Shown one piece after another: positions 54,480-63,079 of a stretch of DNA of 64,000 nucleotides (positions within the stretch are counted from its first letter, which is position 1; every line of letters starts with the position of its first letter). The notes under the pieces are model-generated. The model worked only from the letters and a program-made list of their open reading frames with translations, had not been told where the DNA came from and made no database searches. A program made the position numbers and the translations under genes. This DNA is from Sphingosinicella sp. CPCC 101087 (GTDB taxonomy: Bacteria; Pseudomonadota; Alphaproteobacteria; Sphingomonadales; Sphingomonadaceae), in NCBI RefSeq assembly GCF_004151485.1, contig NZ_SBFF01000002.1, forward strand, positions 395,963 through 459,962, written 5' to 3'.

Positions 54480-54929
54480 ATGCCGAAGCTTGCCCTGGAA
54501 TCGATCGAGCAGACCAGCCGGACCGGTTATCCGCCGCCTTATGCCGAGGTGATGGCCAAGCGCCATTACCGGCGACTGGCCCCGGCCTCGGGCCTGACCG
54601 ACTTCGGCGTCTCTCATGTCGTGCTCGAGCCCGGCGGAATTTCCAGCCAGCGGCATTGGCACGAGGGTGAGGACGAGTTCGTCGTCATGATCCAGGGGGA
54701 GGCCGTGCTGGTCGAGGATGAGGGGGAGACGCTGCTTCGCGCTGGCGATTGCGCAGCCTTTCCAAAGGGCGTGCCCAACGGCCATCACCTCATCAACCGG
54801 AGCGATGCGCCGTGCGTTTTCTTCGCGTTCGGCAAGGCGTCGACCACCGACTGCCACTATCCCGATGTCGACATGCACCTGGACGGCGCCACCCAGCGGT
54901 TCGTCCGCAAGGACGGAAGCGACTTCTGA
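54480..54929 (+). CDS. Cupin-domain protein
   Basis: 149 residues from ATG 54480 (GGAGAAACGCC upstream); a longer open frame extends upstream but is antisense to dapE. The cupin core shows the metal-binding motif QRHWHEGEDEFVVMIQGEAVL in outline and GDCAAFPKGVPNGHHL, so two His, a Glu and a later His can bind metal. The role is unassigned; related proteins are small stand-alone cupins, some transcription-linked. It carries no DNA-binding domain. Confidence 0.9.
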   Translation: MPKLALESIEQTSRTGYPPPYAEVMAKRHYRRLAPASGLTDFGVSHVVLEPGGISSQRHWHEGEDEFVVMIQGEAVLVEDEGETLLRAGDCAAFPKGVPNGHHLINRSDAPCVFFAFGKASTTDCHYPDVDMHLDGATQRFVRKDGSDF

Positions 54930-55075
54930 CAAGCCCCCCGGCGCGGAGACGCGAGGAACCTCTGCCGGTCCGCCGGCCGCCATCATCTCGTCACGATCAG
55001 ACGGGCGAGCAACCTTTGCGTCTGCGCGCCGCCCGATTTCCGTCGCGTCGATGTCCGCTCAGGCGGATGAGCATC

Positions 55076-55534
55076 CTACTCCTGCGGACGCGCTTCCGGC
55101 ACCCGTGTCGCCTGGATGTGGACCGCCTTCCATTCGCCGGCGATGCGGCGGAACGTGTCGGAGAAGCGGATGCGGCTGGAGAAGGCCTGGCCGCCGGCGG
55201 TCCCGCGCAGCACCGCCTCGCCGCCGACGACCGCGACATCGGGGGCCAAAGGCAGGAAATAGCGGTCGGTGATCGTCACCGGCTCGAACGTCACCTGCGG
55301 ATCCATCCATCCTGCGATGAACTCACTCCGGCCCTGGCGCCGCCCATCGCTGCCGACGAACACGAGGTCCTCGGCAACCATCGCCTCCAGCGTCTCGAGA
55401 TCCTTGCCGAGCTGCGCCCGGTCGAACCGGTCGGCGAGCTCGCGCATCGCCTCCTGCGAAGGGGCGGACTGGGCGAAAGCGGGCATACCGAGCCCCACCA
55501 GCGCGGCGGCAGCCGCAATGAGCCATAGCCTCAT
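55076..55534 (-). CDS. Exported NTF2-like (DUF4440/SnoaL-type) protein
   Basis: 152 residues. A signal peptide ends at AFAQ (about residue 22). The domain has an NTF2-like pattern (LADRFDRAQLGKDLETLEAMVAEDLVFVGSDG in outline, then RIAGEWKAVHIQATRV). Such folds can be enzymes or binding modules; function unknown. Its start overlaps the GST gene stop by 4 nt, so the two are one transcript. Confidence 0.85.
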   Translation of the reverse strand: MRLWLIAAAAALVGLGMPAFAQSAPSQEAMRELADRFDRAQLGKDLETLEAMVAEDLVFVGSDGRRQGRSEFIAGWMDPQVTFEPVTITDRYFLPLAPDVAVVGGEAVLRGTAGGQAFSSRIRFSDTFRRIAGEWKAVHIQATRVPEARPQE

Positions 55535-56202
55535 CCGACCGGCTGCTCATATTGCTCGATCACCCAGGGTTCCTCCTGTGCAGCCTCGATCCATTCCTTC
55601 ATCCAGGCATGGTCGAGGATCGTCTCCATATAGGCCGCGGCGAAGCGCGGGACCGGGATCGAATAAGTGACGAAACGGGTGACGACGGGTGCGAACATGA
55701 TGTCGACGGCACCAAACTCGCCGAACAGATAGGGCCCGCCGCTGCCGTGGCGCGCGCGCGCCTGAGCCCACAATTCCATGATCCGCAGCAGCTCGGTCCG
55801 CACCGGCTCGCTCAGCTTCGGTGTCGGGAACTGCTTGCGAACGTTCATCGAAAGCTCGCGGCGAATATTGGGGTAGCTGGAGTGCATTTCCGCGGCCATG
55901 GACCGGGCCATGCCTCGCGCCGCATCGTCGCGCGGCCAGTAGCGCGCCTTGTCGGTCTTGTCGGCGAGCCATTCGACGATCGCCAGGCTGTCCCAGATCA
56001 CCGTCTGGTCGTCCCACAGGATCGGAACCTTTCCGCCGGAGGGCGCGAATTCGTCGCCCTCGGTCCGCTTGCTCCAATTCTGGTCGAACATCGGCACGGT
56101 GATTTCTTCGAACGGCAGGCCAGACTGCTTCACGGCCAGCCAGCCGCGCAGCGACCAGGAGGAATAGGCCTTGTTGCCGATGATGAGCTTGAGCAACGCC
56201 AT
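55531..56202 (-). CDS. Glutathione S-transferase family protein
   Basis: 223 residues. The N-terminal thioredoxin-like domain has LIIGNKAYSSWSLRGWL, the cis-proline region GGKVPILWDDQ and the glutathione-binding DSLAIVEWLA. The C-terminal helical domain ends about residue 215. It is a GST of unspecified class; the likely catalytic Ser is in YSSWS. Followed by the NTF2-like gene; ysxC lies 22 nt upstream on the same strand, so it may belong to the yidC operon. Confidence 0.92.
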   Translation of the reverse strand: MALLKLIIGNKAYSSWSLRGWLAVKQSGLPFEEITVPMFDQNWSKRTEGDEFAPSGGKVPILWDDQTVIWDSLAIVEWLADKTDKARYWPRDDAARGMARSMAAEMHSSYPNIRRELSMNVRKQFPTPKLSEPVRTELLRIMELWAQARARHGSGGPYLFGEFGAVDIMFAPVVTRFVTYSIPVPRFAAAYMETILDHAWMKEWIEAAQEEPWVIEQYEQPVG

Positions 56203-56223
56203 CCACTCCTTATGTTCGATCGT

Positions 56224-56871
56224 TCAGGTCTGCGCCGCCTCTAACACCGCGGACCGCAGCTTTTCCATCCCCGCGCCGGTTTCGCTCGACGTCGCGATGA
56301 TCTCGGGAAAGGCGGCGGGATGCCGCCGCGCCTCCTCGGCGGTGCGCTGCTCCACCTCGGCCAGCTCGGTCGGCTTCACCTTGTCGGTCTTGGTGAGAAT
56401 GATCCGATAGCCCACCGCAGCGTCGTCGAGCATCTTCATCACGTCGCGATCGACGTCCTTGATTCCGTGCCGGCCGTCGATCAGCAGCAGGGTGCGCTTG
56501 AGCACGACCCGCCCACGCAGATAGTCGTTCACCAGATATCGCCAGCGTCGGGCCAGATCCTTCGGCGCCTTGGCGAATCCATAGCCTGGCATGTCGACCA
56601 GCCGCAGCCGGGGCGGATCGCCGACGTCGAATATGTTCAGCTCCTGGGTGCGGCCGGGCGTGTTGGACGTCCGCGCCAAGCCGTTGCGGTTGGTCAGCCG
56701 GTTCAGCAGCGACGACTTGCCGACATTGGAACGGCCGGCGAAGGCGATCTCGGGCAGGACCGGCGGCGGCAGATGCTGGAGCTGAGGCGCAGATTTGAGG
56801 AAGGCGACCGGTCCCGAGAAGAGCTTCCGGGCGGCGTCATCGAGCGATGCCGGCTCCATCTCGCCGCTCAC
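56224..56871 (-). CDS. ysxC: Ribosome biogenesis GTP-binding protein YsxC/EngB
   Basis: 215 residues from GTG 56871, which overlaps the yidC stop (GTGA); an ATG four codons later (56859) is equally possible. G motifs are clear: G1 AGRSNVGKSSL, G3 VDMPGYG, G4 TKTDKV, and the EngB-specific RTSNTPGRTQELN. It is an essential GTPase for 50S assembly. The order yidC-ysxC is usual in alphaproteobacteria. Confidence 0.95.
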   Translation of the reverse strand: MSGEMEPASLDDAARKLFSGPVAFLKSAPQLQHLPPPVLPEIAFAGRSNVGKSSLLNRLTNRNGLARTSNTPGRTQELNIFDVGDPPRLRLVDMPGYGFAKAPKDLARRWRYLVNDYLRGRVVLKRTLLLIDGRHGIKDVDRDVMKMLDDAAVGYRIILTKTDKVKPTELAEVEQRTAEEARRHPAAFPEIIATSSETGAGMEKLRSAVLEAAQT

Positions 56872-58667
56872 TGGCTGCGCGGCTTCGGCTTGCGTCGTCC
56901 GCTCCTCGCCGGCTTGGGCTCCGGCGATTCCGGTTGGGGAGGCGGCGCGGGGCCCGTCACAGTTGCGGCATCGAGGCCCTGCTTGAGCACCGGGTGACGG
57001 GCGTAGAGCAGCCGCTGCTGACCGATCGAGAGGATATTGTTGGTCACCCAGTAGAGCTGCAGCCCCGCCGCAAAGGGCGCCATGAAGAACATCAGCACCC
57101 AAGGCATCAGCGCGAACACCTGGCGCTGTACGGGATCCGGCGCCTGCGGGTTGAGGCGCATCTGCAGCCACATCGTCACGCCGAGCAGGATCGGCAGGAT
57201 TCCGACGGCGATCAGAGCCGGCGGCTGGAAGGGGAGGAAGCCGAACAGGTTCACCGGGGTAAGCGGATCGGGCACGGAGAGATCGCGGATCCACAGCGCG
57301 AACGGCTCGTGGCGCATCTCGACGGCCAGAAGCAGCACCTTGTAGAGCGCGTAGAAGATCGGGATCTGCAGCAGGATGGGAAGGCAGCCCGCCATCGGGT
57401 TGACCTTCTCCTCCTTGTAGAGCTTCATGATCTCCTGCTGCATGCGGACCCGATCGTCCTTGTAGCGCTCCTGAAGCGCTTTCTGCTTGGGCTGAATGAC
57501 CCGCATAGCCGCCATCGAGGCGAACTGCTTCTGGGCGACCGGATAGAGCAGCAGCCGGACGATGATGGTGAGGCAGATGATCGCCACGCCGAAATTGCCG
57601 ATCAGGGCAAAAAGCCAGTTCAGCAGAGTGTAGATCGCCTGCATGAACCAGCGGAACCAGCCCCAGTCGATTGCTCGCTCGAGCGGCGTGCCGAGCGCTT
57701 CGCTGTAGGCGTCGAGACGCTCGATCTCCTTCGCACCGGCAAACAGGTGCGACTGGTAGGAGGCGATCGCTCCGGGCGCGACCTGCGCAGCCGGCGCGAC
57801 GAACTCGCTCTGATAGCTGTTGGTTTCCGGGTTGTAGCGAATCGCGGAGTCGACCGTGCTCGACTGGTCGGGGATGACCGCCGCGAGCCAGAATTTGTCG
57901 GTGAAACCGACCCAGCCGCCGCGGCTTCGGGAGCGGTGCTCGCCTTCCTCGGCGATGTCGTCATAATCATTGTCATAGTCGGCCGCGCCGTCGAACACGC
58001 CCATCGGCCCGACATGGGCGGTCCAGGTGTCGGGATCCGCCGACGGGCCGACCCGGCTCGCCAGAGCATAAGGCCGCGCCCGCACCGGCGCGGCCCCGCG
58101 GTTGATCAGGCTCTGCCGGGAAGCGATCAGATAGCCGTCGTCGATGGTCAGTTCGATCTGAAAGATCTGGCCCTGGCCGTTATTCCAGCTCAGCGTTACC
58201 GGGCTGGCGGGCGTGAGGCGTTCATTGCTCGCCTGCCACACCGTGTCCGGCCCCGGCGTCGGAACTCCCTCGCCGATCCAGCCGAACGTGCCGAAATAGG
58301 CATTGGGCGTGCCTGCCGGCGAGAAGAGACGCACCGGCGGGGAATCCTTGGCGAGACCTTCACGATGGCGCAGCAGGACGAGATCGTCGATCCGCGCGCC
58401 CTTCAGGTTAATCGATCCGCGCAGGCTCGGCGTCTCGATCTGCACCCGCGGAGTCTCGGCGAGGACGACGGCTCGGTCCCGAATCGCGGCCGGCGAATCG
58501 GCGGCCGGATCGGCGCCGGGCTGCGGCAGGGGGACCTGGCGCCCGTCTTCGATCCTGGTCACGGGAGGGTTGGCCGCGGGGAACCAGATTTCGCTGACGA
58601 AGCCCCACCCGATCAGCACGATCGCCGAGAGGACGATCGCCAGGATCATGTTCTTATGTTCGTTCAC
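56868..58667 (-). CDS. yidC: Membrane protein insertase YidC
   Basis: 599 residues. An N-terminal helix (MILAIVLSAIVLIGWGFV) is followed by the large periplasmic domain (about 30-360), then the conserved insertase core (FALIGNFGVAIICLTIIVRLLLYP, MAGCLPILLQIPIFYALYKVL in outline, ending in a basic tail RRKPKPRSQ). It inserts and folds inner-membrane proteins, alone or with SecYEG. It follows yidD by 21 nt. Confidence 0.97.
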   Translation of the reverse strand: MNEHKNMILAIVLSAIVLIGWGFVSEIWFPAANPPVTRIEDGRQVPLPQPGADPAADSPAAIRDRAVVLAETPRVQIETPSLRGSINLKGARIDDLVLLRHREGLAKDSPPVRLFSPAGTPNAYFGTFGWIGEGVPTPGPDTVWQASNERLTPASPVTLSWNNGQGQIFQIELTIDDGYLIASRQSLINRGAAPVRARPYALASRVGPSADPDTWTAHVGPMGVFDGAADYDNDYDDIAEEGEHRSRSRGGWVGFTDKFWLAAVIPDQSSTVDSAIRYNPETNSYQSEFVAPAAQVAPGAIASYQSHLFAGAKEIERLDAYSEALGTPLERAIDWGWFRWFMQAIYTLLNWLFALIGNFGVAIICLTIIVRLLLYPVAQKQFASMAAMRVIQPKQKALQERYKDDRVRMQQEIMKLYKEEKVNPMAGCLPILLQIPIFYALYKVLLLAVEMRHEPFALWIRDLSVPDPLTPVNLFGFLPFQPPALIAVGILPILLGVTMWLQMRLNPQAPDPVQRQVFALMPWVLMFFMAPFAAGLQLYWVTNNILSIGQQRLLYARHPVLKQGLDAATVTGPAPPPQPESPEPKPARSGRRKPKPRSQ

Positions 58668-58688
58668 TTGGGTCGGGCCCCTCTAAGC

Positions 58689-58901
58689 TCATGGTACCGG
58701 ATCTTCGCCGGATCCCCCCCAGGGATGGCAGCGGAGCAGGCGCCTGGCGGCGAGCCACCCTCCGCGGAGCGCGCCATAGCGGGAAAGAGCGGTGATTGCA
58801 TAGGCCGAGCAGCTTGGCGTGTAGCGGCAGCTCGGCGGCAGCACGCGCGACGGCCCTAGCTGCCAGCCGCGCGCGATCAGGATGAGCAAGCGCGCCAGCA
58901 T
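58689..58901 (-). CDS. yidD: Membrane protein insertion efficiency factor YidD
   Basis: 70 residues, typical. An amphipathic start ([17 protein letters not shown]) precedes the signature [18 protein letters not shown], with conserved cysteines, and the end [18 protein letters not shown]. It assists YidC-dependent insertion. Its ATG shares one base with the rnpA stop (TGATG). Confidence 0.96.
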   Translation of the reverse strand: MLARLLILIARGWQLGPSRVLPPSCRYTPSCSAYAITALSRYGALRGGWLAARRLLRCHPWGGSGEDPVP

Positions 58902-59398
58902 CAGGCGGCCGTCCGCTCGGCCTTCGGCCTCAGGCGAGCAAGTGCGCCTTCAAGATCGGCGCGCAGCTCCGGAAAGGCCTTCTCGATTCCACCGGCGCGA
59001 CCGATCAGGACGTGATCGGCCCCGGCGATGCCCGAATGCGGCAGCACCATGCGCGCGAGTTCGCGGAAGCGGCGCTTCATCCGGTTGCGGACGACCGCGC
59101 CGCCCACCTTGCCGGAGACGGTGATGCCGAGGCGGATCGAGGGATCCTGGTCCCGGCGCGGGCGAACGAGGAGCACGAAACCCGGCGTGGGCGCACGCAG
59201 GCCTCGATTGGCGGCGAGATAGTCGGCGCGGCGAGTGAGCCGGCCGATCGCCGGGTTCAGGCCGACAGGCGCTTGCGGCCGCGGTTGCGGCGGGCCGCCA
59301 GAACCTTGCGACCTCCCACGGTCGCCATCCTGGCGCGGAAGCCGTGCCGGCGCTTGCGCACGAGATTGCTCGGCTGGAAGGTGCGCTTCATCGCTCAT
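58901..59398 (-). CDS. rnpA: Ribonuclease P protein component, frame open through rpmH
   Basis: The family core is in the last ~115 residues ([13 protein letters not shown], then [23 protein letters not shown]). No ATG, GTG or TTG occurs in frame between the rpmH stop and that core; the only conventional start is ATG 59398, 7 nt before the rpmH ATG and in another frame. The alternative is CTG 59260, inside the rpmH stop. If 59398 is used the protein is 165 aa, with a Gln/Pro/Arg-rich extra N terminus made from the second frame of rpmH. RNase P matures tRNA 5' ends. Core call firm; start uncertain. Confidence 0.9.
   Translation of the reverse strand: MSDEAHLPAEQSRAQAPARLPRQDGDRGRSQGSGGPPQPRPQAPVGLNPAIGRLTRRADYLAANRGLRAPTPGFVLLVRPRRDQDPSIRLGITVSGKVGGAVVRNRMKRRFRELARMVLPHSGIAGADHVLIGRAGGIEKAFPELRADLEGALARLRPKAERTAA
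59257..59391 (-). CDS. rpmH: 50S ribosomal protein L34
   Basis: 44 residues, the complete L34: [18 protein letters not shown], then [13 protein letters not shown] 59391 has GAGGA seven nt upstream. It is entirely contained in the extended rnpA frame. Transcription comes from the promoter at 59495-59523. Confidence 0.97.
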   Translation of the reverse strand: MKRTFQPSNLVRKRRHGFRARMATVGGRKVLAARRNRGRKRLSA

Positions 59399-59494
59399 TC
59401 CTCGTAAGATCGCTGAAAGAAAAGGGCCGCCTGTGGGAACCCGCGAAAGCCGTGGCTAGTCGTGAGCCCCGCCTGGGCGGCCGGATCGATGGCG

Positions 59495-59523
59495 CCGATA
59501 GGCAAAAGCGCCCGCAAAGTCAA
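59495..59523 (-). promoter_or_regulatory. Sigma70-like promoter of rpmH-rnpA
   Basis: On the minus strand TTGACT (59523-59518) and TATCGG (59500-59495), 17 nt apart, about 105 nt before rpmH. The -35 element overlaps the stop codon of the upstream PGPGW gene. Confidence 0.65.
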
Positions 59524-59843
59524 TCGCCGGCAAGCCGGTCGGACATGCCGCCGTCGCGCCGGAGCCGCGCCTCGCGGCGGCGGGCGCTCGATCGCCTCAT
59601 GCCCCAATCGGCCCAGCGCCCCTTGTTCGGGTGACGACGCTTGAATCGGACATATTGCCGCTTCGCCCATTCGCTATATTTGAGAACGAGGCCCAAGCCG
59701 AAGCCGAAGACGATAATTCCGCCGGGACCCGGTATCACGCCCACCAGAGGCGCGACGATGATCATCACGCAGCCGAGGAGGAACAGGATCTGCCTGACCA
59801 TCGGAATGCGTCCCCACGCGAACCATTTCCGCCTGATGCTCAT
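59520..59843 (-). CDS. PGPGW-type small membrane protein
   Basis: 107 residues from ATG 59843; a later ATG (59801) is possible. Two hydrophobic stretches (ILFLLGCVMIIVAPLVGVI and IIVFGFGLGLVLKY) flank a PGPGG motif, matching the PGPGW transmembrane family, and a strongly basic tail follows (FKRRHPNKGRWADWG). The function of the family is unknown. The gene is on the same strand as rpmH, just upstream of its promoter. Confidence 0.8.
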   Translation of the reverse strand: MSIRRKWFAWGRIPMVRQILFLLGCVMIIVAPLVGVIPGPGGIIVFGFGLGLVLKYSEWAKRQYVRFKRRHPNKGRWADWGMRRSSARRREARLRRDGGMSDRLAGD

Positions 59844-60077
59844 GGCCTCGCATGTGGGGGCGGGGGGCGGCGAGTGCAATCGAGCGCGACCGCGGTCGGC
59901 GCGGCTCTTCGCAGGCTTCGGGTCGCGACCGGGGAGTAGACCATTCCGAGCTTACACATCCGCTCTCCGCCTTCGTCCAAGCTCCGGCGGTCGCGTCCGT
60001 CGCTATTTCTTAACGACTTCTTTACTATCCACACCGCTAGCTGAACGGCGATGCGTGAACGGCCACAAGTGGAGCAA

Positions 60078-60734
60078 ATGTCCCGCTTCCTCTCTGTCTT
60101 CATCCTCTCCTGGGCCGCCGCCGCCTGTCAGACGCCGACGGCCGAGCCGGATGTGCAGCCCGCGGTGATCGTCGCGGAGCAGCCGCGCTGGATGACCATG
60201 GTCTCGGGCGCGGATGCGGAGCGGCTTGGGCGGATCGAGGGGATATGGGACGAAGCGCTGATCGAGGCGCGCCGCGCCGGCTTCGAGCGCCGGCTCGAAA
60301 TAGAAGGCGGGCTGCTCGATCCCGACGGCGCGCTCGAGTGGCCGGCTCCTTCTCCCGGAGCCTACCGGTGCCGGGTGATCCGAATCGTGCGTCCCGGCAG
60401 CCAGGAGCGCGTCCTGACCGCCTTTCCGGAGCATTTCTGCCATGTCGGCGTCGAGGGCGAATCCCTCTTCCTCACCAAGGAAACCGGGACCGACCGGCCG
60501 TTCGGCTATTTGTGGGGCGACGACAATTCGCGCCGCATGATCTTCCTGGGGTCCATGATGACCGACGGACAGGAGACGCCGCCGCCCTACGGCACCGATC
60601 CGGCGACCAACGTCGCGGGCGTGTTCGAACGGGTCGGCTCGCTACGCTTCAGGCTGGTGGTCCCGCAGCCTCGAGATGGGGTGCTCATCGACGTCTACGA
60701 GCTGACTCCGGCGCCGGTCCAGCCGGACGAGTGA
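60078..60734 (+). CDS. DUF4893-domain lipoprotein
   Basis: 218 residues from ATG 60078 (GGAGCAA upstream). A lipobox (AAAC, Cys about 17) precedes the DUF4893 domain: a helical part (DAERLGRIEGIWDEALIEARRAGF in outline), then YRCRVIRIVRPG, FPEHFCHVG, TGTDRPFGYLW and FLGSMM. Envelope protein of unknown function. It stands alone, followed by a pseudogene. Confidence 0.88.
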   Translation: MSRFLSVFILSWAAAACQTPTAEPDVQPAVIVAEQPRWMTMVSGADAERLGRIEGIWDEALIEARRAGFERRLEIEGGLLDPDGALEWPAPSPGAYRCRVIRIVRPGSQERVLTAFPEHFCHVGVEGESLFLTKETGTDRPFGYLWGDDNSRRMIFLGSMMTDGQETPPPYGTDPATNVAGVFERVGSLRFRLVVPQPRDGVLIDVYELTPAPVQPDE

Positions 60735-60779
60735 CAAGAAGCGGCTCGGCGTCGCGGCGCCGCTGCACGGCCGCTTGGC

Positions 60780-61041
60780 AACCTCTTGCCGGACGTCTTG
60801 TTTTCGGCATGGGAGAGAGGCGGCCATCTACACCTCCAACATCTTCGCCGTGGCCGGCCTGCTAGTGAAGCTGGTTTATCTGCGTTCGGGCCTCGCGTAG
60901 CTGCTCGTGCTCATCGCACTGAAGAGGATCGGGGAGCGCTTCGTTCATATCCCGATCTGGGCGGCGCGCGGCGCCAGCCTCCTCATCGTCGGCGGCACCA
61001 TTGCCATCTCGCTGGCCGCGCGACGGCGACCTCCGGCCTAA
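60780..61041 (+). pseudogene. TerC/Alx-family membrane protein remnant
   Basis: From 60826 one frame reads IYTSNIFAVAGL, then LVYLRSGLA, a TAG stop at 60898, then VLIALKRIGERF, HIPIWAARGAS and LLIVGGTIAISLAARRR to TAA at 61039. This matches the order of the TerC C-terminal part (TSNIFAxLGL, YLKxGLA, LVxIGxK, HIP, terminal helix). Just before, in another frame, DVLFSA resembles the TerC DLxFAxD region, so a frameshift or deletion also occurred. Only about 80 codons remain. TerC is linked with tellurite resistance and metal homeostasis; this copy is inactive. Confidence 0.7.
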
Positions 61042-61220
61042 GATCCACATCACCGGGGAACAAAGTAGTCAAAAATCAAGTAGATACTGATCATATATCA
61101 TTCTGTGTGAGAACGATATCCGATGAACTCAGATTTCTTGCGAAGCTTGGGGGTCCCGGGCGGCTCGAGCGCGCCGGAGAAATATGCGAGAAGCGGCTCC
61201 GCGGGCGACGCGCGCGGAAT

Positions 61221-62903
61221 CTAGAAACGGGTACCGAGCGTGAAGGAGAGGCGCGGATCGGGGCGACGCCCGCCGGCGCCGTCGCTCAAAGGCACACCCA
61301 GCTCGAGCGAGGCCTCGATGCCGTGGAGGGCCCAGACCCGCACGCCAGCCCCGGCAGAAGCCAAGGAGCCGCCGCCTCTGCCGCCGCGCAGGTTGGAAAC
61401 GTGGCCGGCATCCGCATAGGCATAGATTTGTGCCCGCCGCAGCGGCCGCGGCAGATCGCGCAGGTCGAAGCGAAGCTCGATGGCGCCGGCGGCGCCCTGG
61501 TCTCCGGCAAACTCCCGATAGTCGTAGCCGCGCAGGAAGTAGCGGCCGCCCAAGCCCATCTCCTGGCTGCTGAGCAAGGGCTGGAAGGCGAGCTGCCCCT
61601 CCGCGCTTGCCATCAGGCTGAAATCGCCGCCGAGCTCGTGCACGAAGTGGCCCCACAGCTCGAGCCGGGTGAAGCTACCGTCGGCGTCGTCGCGAGATGC
61701 GAGTGGGTCTCCCCGCTCGGTGGCATCCAGCAGATCGAGGCCCTGGACGAGAGAAAGACGGGCCTTCGCCCGGCCCTCTCCGACCCGGGCCGTTCCGTAG
61801 AGGCTGGCGGTGGCCGCGACGATCCGGTCATTGCGCGTCAACTCGCCTTCACGCCTGAACTCGCTGTCGCGAACGGTCATATCGACCGTGGCCCAAAGGC
61901 TCGTGCGCCGGCTGCGCTTCAGCGGCTGCGATATGGCAAGCTCAAGCGCGTAGCTGTCGCCTTCAAGGTCGCGATTGCCCAGTCCCGCGCCGGGTTGGCT
62001 CTGCGCCACATAGGCGAACGCCTGGACCTCGGTTCCATTCCGATCGACCGGTAGCCGGTAACCGATATGTGCCATCTTGAACTCTGCAGGCTGGAACGGC
62101 GTGGAACTGCCGCCAACGCGCAAGCTGTCGCCCCATTTGGCCAGGCTGTTCAGCTCCGTGGAGACGTGGAGACGTATGGGGCCGACCGTATCGAAGCCCC
62201 AATTGTCGAGCGAAACGCGGGTGCGCGACCGGAGGAGGCGAGTCGCCACGGCAAGGACATTCCGGTCGCCGCGGCGAACCATGCGCGCCTGCCCGACGCT
62301 CACCCCGGCGAGATCGGCAGCGAGCAGCAGCCGCCGCTCGATTTCGGAGGTCTTGAGCGGGCGGCCACGCGCGAGGGGCGCCAGCTGTCGGTCGACGACG
62401 ATGCGTGCGGGCCCGGAGACTTCGATTCCGTCTATATGGCCTTCGTCGAGCCTCACGCGCAGGATGCCCTTCGCGACGGACTGGGCCGGGATCCAGGCTC
62501 TGGCGAGGCCATAGCCCTCCTGACGCGCGACGTCGGCGATCTCGCGGGCCAGCGCGCGCAGCTGGACTTCGTCGAGCCGGCGACCGAGATACGGCTCGAT
62601 CGCGGGCGTGAAGACCGCCGGCGGCAGCACTCCCGAACCGTCGACGCGAACCGCGCCGACGAGGAAGCCCGGTTCGGGCGCCGTGACGTCGTCGGCCGGA
62701 GGTGCCGCGCGGATTTGCGGAAGCGTTTGCGTAGCATCCGCCGGCTCCGCGCTTTGCTGTTCCTCGGCCACCACGGCCGGATCGGCTCGGTCGATCGGAG
62801 ACTGCATCTCCGAGGCTGATGCGCCCCAGGGCGCGGCGAGCAGGGTCATCGCGAGGAACATGCCCCGCAGGCGCGAGGAGATTGTCGGGATCGCGGACGA
62901 CAT
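61221..62903 (-). CDS. ShlB/FhaC-type two-partner secretion transporter (TpsB)
   Basis: 560 residues. A signal peptide ends about ASASE. A POTRA domain lies near 78-160 (FLVGAVRVDGSGVLP...), with a second POTRA-like part to about 230, followed by a 16-strand-type barrel with the FhaC/Omp85 LRGY motif (YFLRGYDYREFAGDQG) and terminal strand LSFTLGTRF. TpsB proteins export large TpsA proteins across the outer membrane. The divergent FecR-domain gene, 176 bp away, may be functionally linked. Upstream on this strand is an intergenic region, so the operon starts here. Confidence 0.9.
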   Translation of the reverse strand: MSSAIPTISSRLRGMFLAMTLLAAPWGASASEMQSPIDRADPAVVAEEQQSAEPADATQTLPQIRAAPPADDVTAPEPGFLVGAVRVDGSGVLPPAVFTPAIEPYLGRRLDEVQLRALAREIADVARQEGYGLARAWIPAQSVAKGILRVRLDEGHIDGIEVSGPARIVVDRQLAPLARGRPLKTSEIERRLLLAADLAGVSVGQARMVRRGDRNVLAVATRLLRSRTRVSLDNWGFDTVGPIRLHVSTELNSLAKWGDSLRVGGSSTPFQPAEFKMAHIGYRLPVDRNGTEVQAFAYVAQSQPGAGLGNRDLEGDSYALELAISQPLKRSRRTSLWATVDMTVRDSEFRREGELTRNDRIVAATASLYGTARVGEGRAKARLSLVQGLDLLDATERGDPLASRDDADGSFTRLELWGHFVHELGGDFSLMASAEGQLAFQPLLSSQEMGLGGRYFLRGYDYREFAGDQGAAGAIELRFDLRDLPRPLRRAQIYAYADAGHVSNLRGGRGGGSLASAGAGVRVWALHGIEASLELGVPLSDGAGGRRPDPRLSFTLGTRF

Positions 62904-63079
62904 CGTGCGGTCCCTACTGGGCGATCGTAAACATTCCCTTGCGTGGCAATCGAATTCCTGTGCGCCAACAATGGATTAGGAGAGAGTTAACGCAATCGTT
63001 TCACGGCTTGGCAAGGCACGCGGGTTACGCCGCCAGGCTGGACAGGTCCCATTGTTCATTGGGGACCAGGGGAACCGAC

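Noticed and set aside
59398..59398. Direct Shine-Dalgarno use by the upstream rnpA ATG
   Set aside because: GAGGA touches the ATG, leaving no spacing for normal initiation, so I do not claim this start as proven.
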